DNA from: Thelephora terrestris
Taxonomy: Eukaryota; Basidiomycota; Agaricomycetes; Thelephorales; Thelephoraceae
Assembly (NCBI GenBank): GCA_015956445.1
Contig: WIUZ02000004.1
Span: 1,798,001-1,862,000, forward strand
Direction of reading: 5' to 3'
Length of the DNA stretch: 64,000 bases
Below are positions 46,212 to 58,151 of this stretch, piece by piece. A program made the position numbers and the translations under genes. Under the pieces are notes generated by a model, which was not told where the DNA came from, did no database searches, and worked only from the letters and a program-made list of their open reading frames with translations. The stretch's first letter is position 1. Each line of letters opens with the position of its first letter.

Positions 46212-49200
46212 ATGGAATCCACTGAAGAACGACAGCGACAAGAGATTATAGCACTCAAATCAATCTACGGCGATGACTTCCAAGAAGCACCTGCCCCAAA
46301 GGCGTGGAAGGTGTGTTGTTGACTTCATCGTTACTTTCTCGCTGACCTAAACCGACTGCACACTGTAGGGTGCTGCGAGACTACTTGAGTTCATGATCAA
46401 AATCACACACCCCGACGATGTCAATGGAACCAAGTGTTATCTTTCACTGATGGTCACGTGAGTGCTATGAAGGGAGATACAGCTCAAGGCTGACCGCGTT
46501 CCAGTCTTCCAAAGACGTACCCTACGAGAGCCGCCCCCATCTTTGCTATTAAGAACACACATGGAATGTTGTTAGAGAAAATCAACGCGCTGTCACGCGC
46601 CGTACAGCAAGAGGCGAAGAAAAACCAAGGGTCAGAGATGGTGTTCCAGGTATATCCATAGGCTTACCCTTTTTTCGATACCTGACCGAACATAGATAGC
46701 AACCACCACTCAGGAGTGGCTTGCCGAAAACATCAAACTTCCTATCGAAGGTTCTCTCAGATACCAGATGGAGAAACGAAACATCGAGGAGGAGCAGGTT
46801 GTGATTTCGTCCATTTTACATTCCGAGTACATTGACTCTCGTCTCAGCTCAGGCTGCAGAAACAGGAAGAGGAAGAGGAACAGAGGATCCTCGATGCCCA
46901 GCGTTTAGCAGACGAATTTGAAGAGCAGCTGCGAGAAGACACCATTAGGCAACAACGGTCGGAGCTTGAGAAGATACAGATAAACCGCCGAAGGGGACTA
47001 TCCGACGCCACAGAGGTGCCGCTTTCCTCCATCTCACCAACCAGCGACACTCCAACGGAGTCGTTCTTCCACAATATCGAATGGGATGGAATCGTATTCA
47101 ACTCTGTTAAATTGTTCCACCCGCGCAAAGGTTCATCTTACAGCGCCATTTTGTGCTCCGTAGGCTAACTCAAGTTCAGAACGGCTGGGTACGGTTTACC
47201 TCGCTGAGCCCATCTGCGACGACATCCGCACCACCTTGCCATTGGAGTTGTACGTTATCCTTTTCGACTCCGATCATTACGTTGCTACCCAAGGTATGAT
47301 TCTTTCCTCCCATCGGCCACGTTTTCTCAAAGATGAGCCGATAGGGAAAAACAAACTCAAACAAGTCGAAGAGGAGCTCAAGAAGTTGACAAAGATACGG
47401 CACGAAAATCTCCTAAGCGTCTTTGCAGTGAAGTTGTCATCTGCATATTCGGAACGTGATTATCCGCGACTTTCGATTCTTTTGGAACAGAGACCCTCTC
47501 TTTCCCTTCGTGACGTACTTGAGGACTGCGACTTCCTTCGGGAGGATAGGGCCTTTGTATGTTGTCACCTTGCTTCCAAGAATTGGCTCAGTAAAGAAAA
47601 TTCCAGGCGTACATCCGTCAAGTGCTCGCTGGACTCAGCGCTTTGCATGCGCGGGACATCTTACATCGTGGGATTTCCCCAGCTTGTGTTTATATAGCGA
47701 ATCCTGTTCAACCGGGACAACCGAAGATCATTAAACTCGGAAAATCTGGGTACTTCACTCGCATTCTGGATCTGTACCGATCGAATAAGTTTGGCGGACA
47801 GTTGAGCCTGGATGACTCTCGAATTCCCGAGGGATGGTGAGTATTCACAATGAATGCAATGAAGTTCTTCGTTCACGGCGTGAAGGTTACCGAAGGAGGC
47901 CGTGGATTCTCCCCTGCAATATTCAAAGTCCAGAGATGCGCATAGCGTTGGCGTGCTGTTCTTACAGATGCTTGCTGGTTGGGGCGTAATGGAAATACAC
48001 CCAAGCCCGAGGATTGCGTTACAATCACGTCCGTTTTTTTTTTTTTTGTCACTCACACGCTTGTCGCTAACACGTCGATTTATAGCCTCCTTGTCTCAGT
48101 TGGCAATTCATCATATTACCAATATGCTCAATCCAAGCAAGAAGAACGGACCCGTATGTCAATCCGTGTTACAGGCAATGGAAACGAATGTTCGGTCGCC
48201 GCGCCCAGAATCCAGGGCGACCGCGATTTCTATTCCCTCAGGTATGGAGTACTTCCCTGAGCTTTTAGCTTCGTGTTGATTCTCCGGCGCAGCTCCAAGG
48301 ACACCGCTTAAAGCTTTTGTCGGGTCGCCAGATGACTACTTTGTGCCAAGGCTTACTCCTCAGCCAAGCAGCCGATGGCGCGAGGAATTTGAGGCGCTGG
48401 AGTTACTCGTGAGACCATCCTACATTTACAGGATTGACATCACTGACACTCCCTTTCCATAGGGACGCGGTGCATACGGTTCTGTCGTTAAAGCGAGGCA
48501 CAAGATGGACGGCGGAATCTACGCAGGTATCGTAGCGCTGATGCAGCTTCCAGCCATGTTTCGTGACTTACTTTCTTGATATAGTCAAGAAGATCAAACT
48601 CCAGGGTGGTAAAAAATCTGCTGACGAGAGGATCTTACGAGAAGTATCCACCCTCCGCCTCCTAAGCCATCGCTACATCGTCCGCTACTACACAACTTGG
48701 ACTGAGGTAGCCGCGCCACCGTCTCAGGCCAATTCCGACTCCGACTCTGACGATAGCGACACTGACACCGTTGATGGCACCGCATCAGCCACGAGCTCGA
48801 AGCAACGTTCTGCACGAAGCTGGTCAAACAACTCAGAAAATCTGCTGAGCATCGATCTTAACGACTTTGGTTCCAACCCAAACAGCAATAGATCCTTCCC
48901 GAATGTACACTTTGGTTACCCTGATGGCACTGGCGCAGAGGGTTCCAGTGACGAAGAACCTGCCTCCGATGATGAGAGCCGCCTTGGGGCGGATCTCAAA
49001 ACCCCAAAGGGGCTCACTCTCAAGAGCTTTATATCACAGCGGAAAGCCCCCCCTAGAGATTCCCAAGTGACCCTTTACATTCAAATGGTCTGTTCCCTCG
49101 GTGTGTGACGAATATACTCCTCATTGACCTCTGTCACAGGAGTTCGTCGAAAGGCAGACACTCCGCGAGCGTATTGCGGAGGGTATCACTGAGGAAGAAG

Positions 49201-52200
49201 CGTGGCGACTTTTCCAACAAGTCGTGGAGGCACTGGTCCATATCTCCAACCGTGGAATTGTGCGAACAATCTTCTCATGTAATGATTTGCATTAACGATC
49301 CTCCTGCAGCTTCATCGAGACATCAAGCTGACCAACATCTTTATCGGTAAGCTGCGATGTCCGTCCTTTCGCCATTACTGAGTTTTATGCCAAAACATAG
49401 ATGCCAAGGGCGATTGTAAAGGTGAACGATTTTTTATTCACACTCGATGGTTACTCACGGAACCCTCCACAGTCGGAGACTTTGGCCTGGCAACATCTAG
49501 TCTAGCAGCTGTGCATCCGAACGACAAGTCACCGCACATTGGATTGCTACAGGATCTGACACTCGGTTCGTACCTGGGTGTCATGTCCTTGGTGATGCTC
49601 GACGATTGATTCGTTTCAGATGTTGGGACGGAGCTTTACATGGCTCCTGAAGTTATGAGGAACACATCACGTGTGCCCCCTCAAGAACGGTTCAAAGCTG
49701 ACATATACAGCCTCGGGATTGTGTTCTTCGAAATGAACTACTTCTTCAAAACTGCGGCGGAGCGTATCAGTGTCCTTGGGAACCTGCGGGACCCCGGGAT
49801 ATTTTTCCCGGACGACTGGGACCCGCTGAGGACGCGTCAACAACAGAGTAGGTGATTGTCCGGGAGGTTTATCACTGGACCTACTGAACATCTCCTAGTC
49901 ATCACTTCTCTTCTACGACATGACCCTGTCCAACGGCCATCTGCCTTGGAGCTGTCGCAGAGCCCACTGTTGCCTCCGTTGCTTCAGGATGATAGCTTCA
50001 AGAGGTCGCTCGATATGATCGGTAGGGACATCGTCCTTCCAGCTAGCGGGACCGCCTAATTTGGGACGATAGCACTCAGGGACTCATCGCATCATGAAGC
50101 GGTCCTCAACACGCTGTTCAACCGGAACACCAAACCTTCCAGAGCTTTCCTGTTCTACAGTGGCATGGATTCGCCTGAATACACACCCATGTTTGAAGTG
50201 GTCCAAGAAAAACTTACCGCAATCTTTCGGCTGCATGGAGCGATGAATTCGGAGCCACCGATTCTCACTCCTGTGCTGAATCCTTCGGAGAACCCGGAAG
50301 ACACCCTTCTATTGGACAAACGTGGGCAGGTCGTGTCTCTCGCTAGCGATGGTTTAGAGCCCTTTGCAAGAGAAGCAAAGCGGAAGAATTATGACCGTAT
50401 AAAGAGGTTCCAATTCCTCAACGTGTATCGACCCAAGTAAGTATCTACAGATCGCAATGACTATAATTACTTATCGGTCGCTCAGCCTCGCAGGACACCC
50501 GAATTCTAGGAAGGTAAATCAATGTTGGTTATTTTTTTCGCGCTTGTTGACAATGATCAAATGAAATAGATGGCACTTTTCGATATCATTACACCAGACA
50601 TCGAGCATGGAGCGGCAGCCGCTGCAGCGGAAGCCATCGCTGTAGTCGAGTCGTGTTTCCGCACTTTCCCGAAGTTGAGGGAAGCTCATGAAATACATGT
50701 CTCTCATTCCAAAAGTTAGCCCCAGGTTCAGTTCTTGGCAATTCAACTAACCGGTTCGTTCAGTCGCGGAGGTTGTTCTCGGACGCATCGACAAAGACTT
50801 GCATCTATTCGTACTCGAAACCCTGACAGAACCAAAGCTGTCCGGTCCACAACGCAGGACGATGCTGCTGAAGAAGGGTCTCCTCAAGAGTACTGTAGAT
50901 GAACTCGAGGTTTTAGATGGGAAGGGTAAGAAACCTTCGGCATTGCAAGGCATCCTTCTCTAACGTAAGCCAGATGATTGGGTCGACACAATCTTGCCAA
51001 AGCTCGAAAAAGTCTCGCGGCAACTCGCACAGAAGATCCGCCCATTTGTAGACGAGGTCGCACTGATGCTCGAAAAGTTGGAATTGTTTGGAATACCCGC
51101 CAGACAATCGATCATCTTCCACCCGCTGGCTCTCGCCTTCAACAGCCGCATAACTGACGGTGTTTGCTTCGAGGTGGTCCGGCCAGGTAGACGTGCCGAC
51201 GTCCTGGCGGCAGGGGGGAGGTACGCGAGCGCGAACGATGAGTACTATAACCCCAATCTAACGGAAAACTGGTAGATACGATCGGCTCCTCAATGAGTTC
51301 CATACCCCGGAAAAGGGAAAGAGTGATCCAAGCCGCGCAGTAGTCCTTCAGATATCCGTGGAGAGGATTGCTGCGTTGGTCTTAACGCACCATCGGACCT
51401 CTCAGGCCATTCCGAAGGAGCCGAGAACATTCGGTTACTGGAGCCCCAGACGTTGCGATGTATACGTGGTTTCGTTCAACCCAGGACACTTCAACGACAG
51501 ATTAGAGGTCGCTGGGTTATTGTGGAAGAACGGAATCAGCGCGGACGTGATGTATGAATCCGGTCTGACTGGGAATGAGGATCAGATAGCTCTGTGTGAC
51601 GACGAGGGCGTCCTGTACGTACCAAAAGCTTTTCTCTGTCGTCCGCGGCATGCTGAAACTCGTCCAGATTTATGGTATACCCTCGACCTCGGACCACCAA
51701 ACGGGATCAGGCCAACTTCAAAATAAAGAGCGTGCTCAATAAGACTGAACACGAGGGTTAGTCACGCACCAACTCGTGTACCCTCGTCATATTTTCTTAT
51801 GGATTACAGTGGCTCGCCATGATTTGATCCCGTGGCTCCGGGAGAGGATTGCCGAACAGAAGAAGATAGACGCCACGACATCAGGGGTTGAGCGTACACT
51901 GCAGGACAGTGCACAACCACCCCCAGGTCTTCCAAGTAAGCGCGATATTCAGCTCCTCCTACCTGGAGACTTGAAGAAGGGGAAGGCCGGCCCGAAGCAG
52001 ATGTTTTCAGACCGAGGTTTGGCGGGTTCACACAGCCGGTGAAGCGAATGAGCTGATGATTGCCTAGCTTTCGAAACTTCTGTCCAGATCAAACAGGCGG
52101 TCGAGTCTGGCTTGCCAACATTGGCCGTTGATGTGCCTGTACCGGCATTTGAAGCCATGGCAAAAAACGCCGCTTGGACAAAAGATGATGATCAAGAAGC

Positions 52201-52434
52201 CTGGAGATCTATTTTGGCCAGTTTTCCGCCGCAACAGGCTGGATATGCATATCAAATCAAGGACGCGGTTGTGAAGAGACGGGAGGAAGGCTGTAAGTTT
52301 ATATTGTTGTTCGCTGTGCGTGGAGAACGTGTTTGTCTGCTAGATCTGTTGTAGCATATTTCGTCAATATCAAGAATACAAGGCGAACTTACCACAATGG
52401 GATGACTGTAGCAGGGGGGTCCTTCTGCGTCTAG
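46212..52434 (+). CDS. GCN2: eIF2alpha kinase Gcn2
   Basis: Senses uncharged tRNA during amino-acid starvation and phosphorylates eIF2alpha. Many exons; domain order is complete. (1) RWD domain: the start MESTEERQRQEIIALKSIYGDDF through about 46790, the Gcn1-binding part. (2) A coiled segment (46790-47000). (3) Degenerate kinase domain, about 47170-48280. (4) Active kinase, about 48360-50060: GRGAYGSVVKARHK, AVKKIKL with the ATP-binding Lys formed across an intron, LHRDIKLTNIF, VGDFGLAT, and ELYMAPEVM; an acidic Ser-rich insert sits between the lobes, as in all Gcn2. (5) HisRS-like domain, about 50090-51720. (6) C-terminal dimer/ribosome-binding region to TAG at 52434. One intron holds a long T tract near 48037-48050. 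Exon borders were not all fixed. Confidence 0.96.
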
Positions 52435-52500
52435 CAGCTGGCGCATCATCCTAGCTCGGAATTATCGTCCTCGGAGTACATCGGACAATGGCCAGATCCC

Positions 52501-52772
52501 AGGCCGGAAGCTGTCGGTCCGACGTGCTGGCTGGCGAAGCTCGATGACTAAGCTTGATCAAACAAGCTGCAGCATGTTATCTCCAACAACGCGCTCCAGG
52601 ATACATGTGAATCACCCTCAAGCCCGGAAATGATCCAGGCCAGAAGCTGGCGCTCCGACGCGCTGGTCGGCGAAGCTCGATGACTAAGATTGATCAAGCA
52701 AGCTACAGCCTGTTATCTTGAACAACGTGCTCCAGAACACATGTGAATCACCCTCAAGCCCGGGAATGTTCC
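52501..52772. repeat. Tandem repeat, two copies of 136 bp
   Basis: Copy 1 is 52501-52636, copy 2 is 52637-52772, each starting AGGCC and followed by another AGGCC at 52773. By eye they differ at roughly 17 positions with no length change. The most constant parts are CGAAGCTCGATGACTAAG and CATGTGAATCACCCTCAAGC. The array lies wholly in the upstream region of the MFS gene. Confidence 0.85.
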
Positions 52773-52912
52773 AGGCCGATGGGTTCACTGGGAAAATTTC
52801 TACTTCATCCTGTCTCTGACCTCGGATATACGTTGGAACTGCTTAAGATGACCCACTACATGCGTCGCGTGGGTTCTTCGGCCCAGCCTGGTGCGCTTGT
52901 AGGGTGTGTGTG

Positions 52913-52920
52913 TATATAAA
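52913..52920 (+). promoter_or_regulatory. TATA box of the MFS transporter gene
   Basis: TATATAAA 47-54 nt upstream of the ATG at 52967, preceded by a short GT run. Confidence 0.65.
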
Positions 52921-52966
52921 CCTGCTGTCGGTTGGCGGTTTCACCATCCTCCGTTCTGGCACAGTT

Positions 52967-55024
52967 ATGTCTGAGGCCCCAACTCTCTGCGAGCACTCTA
53001 CCTATAACACCGAGGTCGCCACGGCAGAGTTGGAAGCACGCCTTGGCACTTATGACCCAGATTCTTTGGAGACACCAGCTCAAGAGCCCGCAGAGGTGAA
53101 GCCAGTTTCGTGGGACGGCCCTTATGACCCAAAAAACCCCCAAAATTGGTCCTCGTCGAAAAAATGGCTAGTGATGTCTGTTAACGCAATCGTTACAGTT
53201 AACGTGTTCGTCCTCCGGGTTACATTTGCCGAGCTTACAAACTGACAATGGCTGAGTAGAACGTATGCTTCCGCGGCTCCTGTAAACGATACGTTGAGGA
53301 TCGCAAGCCATTTCCACAAATCTACGACACTCGGGTACCTGATCACATCCATGTTTCTTTTCGGCTATGTCTTCGGCCCGATCATATGGGGACCTTGTGC
53401 GTTCCTCTTGTCGTGATTCTGGTCCGTGAAAACCTCACAGTTACTGTAGCGTCCGAATTGTTGGGGCGGCGGGGTGTCCTCCTCGTGGCTTTCTCCATAT
53501 ATCTGCTCACCTTTATCGGCCAAGCGTTGGCCCATAACATGGAGACCCTGCTCATAATGCGCTTCTTCGGAGGGGTATTTGGTTCTGCCCCCTTGGCGAC
53601 GGGTGCTGGCATTCTTGCGGACATGTGGGATGTTTCCGGCAGAACGATTCCATCTGCGGTCTTCTTGACTTCGGTTTTCATTGGCCCATCCCTCGCAACT
53701 ATAGCTGGCGGATTGTGAGTACTCGTACTGTAGTTACACAACGCGCTCACCTCAGTGCATGCAGTATGACACAAAGTGGCTTGAGCTGGAGGTGGCCGAT
53801 TTGGGTGGCAATGATCTATTCAGGAGTATGCTTACTCCTGCTTTACTTCCTCATCCCCGAGACCTACGAACCGGTTCTCCTCCAACGGAAGGCGAGGAAA
53901 CTTCGGAAAGTTGATCCCGTGGGGAACAAGGATGTATATGCGGAACACGAGCGAGGCGATTGGTCGTTGAGGGGGGTGATACGTCGCACAGTCCTTCGCC
54001 CCATTGAAATGGTGCTGAGGGAAAAGATCTTGGTCCTTGTAACGATCTATCTTTCCTTCGTGTATGGCGTCCTGTACGCGCGTGAGTGTTCCTGCACCTC
54101 TCATCTCGCTATTTCAGCTGAACTCATCTCTTCAGTATTTGAGGCTCTGCCGGTTGTTTTTGTTGCAAAGCGGAACTTTTCCGTTGCTCATTTAGGATTA
54201 ATCTACGTTGGTAAGTTTTGCGCTCCTGCGGATGCCTGAATCTGATATTTTTCCATAGCTGTCTCCATTGGTATTCTTCTAGGAGGGGCGATTTATGTCT
54301 GGCTCTTAAGAGATCTGGACGAGCTCGCGAAAAAATGGGAGGGTTTCCCGCCGCCAGAGAATCGACTGAGTGGTGCTATTATAGGCGGTCCTCTTCTGAT
54401 GATAGGTTGTTTTTGGCTCGGCTGGACTGGGGAGTATAGTATTATTCCTTGGTATGTTCCAATGCTCTCGACGATTTTCATTGGCTGCGGGGTCAACTTG
54501 GTGTTCGCTGCGTTCTCGGTAAGCCACCCGTTTTATTTTGCGAAAGATTCGATGTTCACCCCGTCCGCAGAGCTACATGACAGACACGTACCTGTAAGCT
54601 TATTCCGCCAAACTCTACATCTTGATCCTCAACGTTCCGCAAGGATGTACACGTCGTCCGCTTTTGCGGTTAATACGGTTTTCCGTTGCGCCCTCGGCGC
54701 CGCATTCCCGTTATTTACCACAGCAATGTTTGAAGGGGTTCGTGCATGTATCTCTCCTTCTAGACAACTACTCATCGGCGCTTCATAGATGGGCGTGAAC
54801 TGGGCATGCACGTTGTTAGGCCTGGTATCCCTCATTCTCTGCCCTATTCCGATCGTGTTTTTGAAATTCGGGGCGCAAATACGTGGTGACAGCCATTTCG
54901 CTCCTGGCTTCGTGAGTGAGATTTCGCCTCTGCAAGGGCTTCCTCAACATAATGTTCCTCCCAGGATCTCAAGATTTCTGCAAGACTGAACGAGAAGGAA
55001 GCAGAGATTACACCAAGTGCATGA
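52967..55024 (+). CDS. Major facilitator superfamily exporter (DHA1, multidrug/polyamine type)
   Basis: About eight exons. The cytosolic N-terminus has the typical lead-in [19 protein letters not shown]. Helix 2 and the loop after it appear as [29 protein letters not shown], formed across an intron at about 53396-53449 and matching the conserved loop of DHA1 drug:proton antiporters (GPLSE-x-GRR). Further marks are [60 protein letters not shown], and the C-terminal half to [22 protein letters not shown] with end [15 protein letters not shown]. Such proteins sit in the plasma membrane and export drugs, polyamines or metabolites; substrate unknown. A strong TATA box and a tandem repeat upstream suggest inducible expression. 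Confidence 0.9.
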
Positions 55025-55253
55025 TTGTCTTGGGTTCAGAATGTGCCAATAGAATAGACTACAATACGCAATTTATGTATAATGCCCCAACGGTTAGTTC
55101 ATATAACAATAATAGATACGGTGGGAGTACCACATCCAAATCCGATTCACTTTTCACCAAACGCATCCCGGAGCGGTCATCCAGACTTTCACCATTCAGG
55201 ACACGTGGGAAAGTGAGATCGACCTTGTCATCGATCGCTGAGACTTCGCTGCG

Positions 55254-57018
55254 ATGGTTCTCCCCGGCTACGAGACTTTCGCGACCCTGTTCACAGGTCT
55301 ACTGACGACAGCCCCTCCCCCTTTCATCTACATTCACGATGTCTCAACTCCTCACATTACTTCGAGCGTAATCTCCTCGGTGTTGGCTGCACTCCCAGAT
55401 AATCCACCCTTCCTCCACGCGATCGTCGACGCGTCTACCTGCTTCACTGCGCGACTACTTTATGATACAGTTACCCAAAAGCTTGCCAACTGGACACCCG
55501 CTTGGGAATCCGGGTGTCAATTATGGGGTGACCAACGGTGGAATGACAACTTCGACGGATTTATACACGGACTGAGGGCAATTTCAGTGGAACGTTCGAA
55601 AAGTTCCACCACCAAAACTAGAGGGAAAACTACGCAACTAACTCCAAAGATGGCTATAGTGATTGAGCGAGCTGAGAGGCTCAAGGAATTTCTCCCCGAT
55701 CTGCTCGTGCCGCTGTCAAGGTTGGCGGAATCAGTAAGCTGGAACGGGACTCACCGTAGAATCGCCGCCGCCGCTCACCCCGCGTCTAGGCACGATTGGA
55801 CCTGACTATAATACTCATTTCAGAGTACCCCTGGCAAGAGCTTAGGCCACTCGTGGGATCCGCTCCAGACCCCTTGTACGTTCGGCCCCCGGAGCTTAGC
55901 AAAACCGGTCAGTGCAACTTAGGAGAGTCAACCTGTAAATCTCACTTCTCGCTTAGACACTATACAAATAGTAGTGAATTACTTCCCGCAAGACGAGTCC
56001 AACTCGCACAACCCTGTCCTTCTTCCACTCTATCGCCAGTTTTTATCAACCCTGTACGATGTCTGCTCTCCTTTCACGAGGGATCCCAACGAACTGGCGT
56101 ATATCGCTGCAGCCCGGTGGCCAGGGTTCATAGCCCCAGTTCTGGACGAGTATCGACGGCTACGAGGTGAGATATGCGAGGACTCAGGAGACGCGGAGGA
56201 GGAGGAATTCGAATTAACTGCGCCAACTGAAGACGCTCGGATTCGCCTAATCCGATTGTTTACTCCTTCCTTCACTACCGCACTGGAGGCTCTGTATCCT
56301 CGGTTGTCGAATGCAACCGACTGGGCTGCAGATAACCAACCTCAACGAAATTTACTCTCCAGCGGGTTCTCTGGCGCGAATCTTCTCGACAAGTCTGTAC
56401 TGCAGACATCTCAGGGTTCATTGACAGATATTCTTCCCCGCATGTCAAAGTTCATTCTGCTGGCAGCATTCCTCGCTTCCACAAACCCTACGAAATCCGA
56501 CATCCGGATGTTTGGGCGAGCGCTAAACGAACGTAAGAAACGCAGACGAGGTGGTGTTGCAACAAGTCGAGGCGGTACCGTGAAGGTGGGTACAGGTTGG
56601 TTACCGTGGTCCGAAAGACTTACACGAGATAGATTCCCCAAAGGCACCTCGGACCTATCATCTTTCCGGTGGACAGGCTACTCGCTATCCTTGGAATCCT
56701 AATTGAAGAATACGATGTGGATTCCCGTCCTCCTGCTCCAGAGTATAAGCTTCCCGGAGAGTATTCCGATATGGAGATCCGACGTGTATCGACGCATTCA
56801 GGGGTAGGCCATCTATCTTTCTGGTCTAGTTTTTGCGCGTCTCACTTAGGGATCAGGTCATGGAGCTCACTGCTATGAGATTGCTGAGACGAGTGTCTCC
56901 GCCCGAACGGCTGGACGGACCACCAATGTTCAGGTGCGCGATAACATACGATGTGGCGTTGAGGGTGGCAAAGGATTTGGGTGTGCCACTGAACGATTTG
57001 ATTTCTGAGCCGACCTAG
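55254..57018 (+). CDS. ORC5: Origin recognition complex subunit 5
   Basis: ORC binds replication origins and loads the MCM helicase. Five or six exons. The AAA+-like part starts PPFIYIHDVSTPHITSSVISSVL, then HAIVDASTCFTARLLYDTV, a Walker B-like strand MAIVIERAERLKEFLPDLLVPLSRLAE, and LDLTIILISEYPWQELRP, all typical of Orc5. The C-terminal ORC5 domain follows with NELAYIAAARWPGFIAPVLDEY, SKFILLAAFLASTNPTKSDIRMFG, a basic RKKRRRGG, RLLAILGILIEEY and the winged-helix end. Where most Orc5 proteins have a Walker A loop (G-x4-GK-S/T), this one has HDVSTPHITSS, with no Gly-Lys. About 500 residues. The ATG at 55254 is the first in this frame. Confidence 0.9.
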
Positions 57019-57199
57019 GGCTGAGATAGGTCCATTGTAGTATTGTACTCTTTACATGATAGGATATGTCCCAAGCCTACAAGGTTATGCAAATACAGGC
57101 GTCTCCGTTCCCGTGATCGGTGTGAAAGACGGAGTGATCGGTTGATCCGTCATTATGGCGTGTAACGGGAGAGTTTTTCCCCGTCTTTGACCACTTTGA

Positions 57200-58087
57200 A
57201 TGCTCGGGAACATATTCGAAAACTGGCCGACTTGGCTGAGCCGGTGGTTCGGGTACCGCTCTCCTGATGCCACACCGCCGAGCAGGACAAACTATGTGGT
57301 TTGGATCTGGTCCTTTATTGGGGCGTTCGGAGGGCTGTCTGTCCTCCAAGCGGTCTTCACCAACGCGGAGTACTTTTTGCAACGGAAAGTCCCGCCAATA
57401 ATTGCTAGTTACGTGAGTATTTTGGAATGGATTACTTATCTTCTGCCCTGACGTACTGTTCGAAGGGTGCCTCTGCCGTGCTGGTTTACGGAGCAATCGA
57501 GTCACCGCTGGCCCAGCCACGGGCACTCCTTGGTGGTCACTTTATCGCATCGTTAATCGGCGTATCCATAACGAAACTTTTCTCTCTGCTCCACAACGAG
57601 CAAAGGTTCGATGAACTGCGATGGCTTGCCGGGTCGCTTTCGACAGCGACGGCGATTGTGGTGATGCAAATCACCGAGACAACTCATCCTCCAGCGGGAG
57701 CCTCAGCTCTGCTCGCCGCCGTGAGTCCAGAAATCACTGATTTGGGATGGTCAGCGATTTTACCTCCCCATTCTTCGACGAAATCTGAATCGTCCCTCTA
57801 GGTACTACCTCCCAGTCATACTGCTTTCGTCGGCTCTTGTGCTCGCTGTCGCATTAATCGTTGACAACATCCAGCGGCGCTATCCGCTATTCTGGTTCGT
57901 GCCCACTCCGCCTCCAAAGGAACACATCGCACCGGGACTGGAGACCCCCCTCGGAGAGGAGTCTGTCATCATCGCCCAGATGGACAAGGATGTACAAACT
58001 ACTTTACCCCTACACAGACCCCACCTGCCGCATTTGCACCCATCACACATACAGCAGTCAGTCATAGAGAAAGCACAAGACATATAG
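57200..58087 (+). CDS. HPP family integral membrane protein
   Basis: Three exons (57200-57412, 57466-57749, 57802-58087) close in phase to 260 residues. Four or five hydrophobic helices: VVWIWSFIGAFGGLSVLQAVF, PPIIASYGASAVLVYGA, GGHFIASLIGVSITKLF, GSLSTATAIVVMQI, and PVILLSSALVLAVALIVDNI. The family's name-giving motif is present in ETTHPPAGASALLAA, with the companion LAQPRALLGGHF. HPP proteins have been linked to nitrite transport in plant plastids and cyanobacteria; in fungi the role is unclear. The C-terminus is polar. Converges with the chromodomain gene, 64 bp between stops. Confidence 0.92.
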
Positions 58088-58151
58088 AACTACACAACAA
58101 TTAAGACGGTAGTTCAGGTAGAAAGCAACACTAATAAGCAAAAAATATCAT

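Noticed and set aside
53396-53450. Possible frameshift in the MFS gene after WGP
   Set aside because: A 54-nt GT-AG intron restores the conserved GPSSELLGRR loop in frame.
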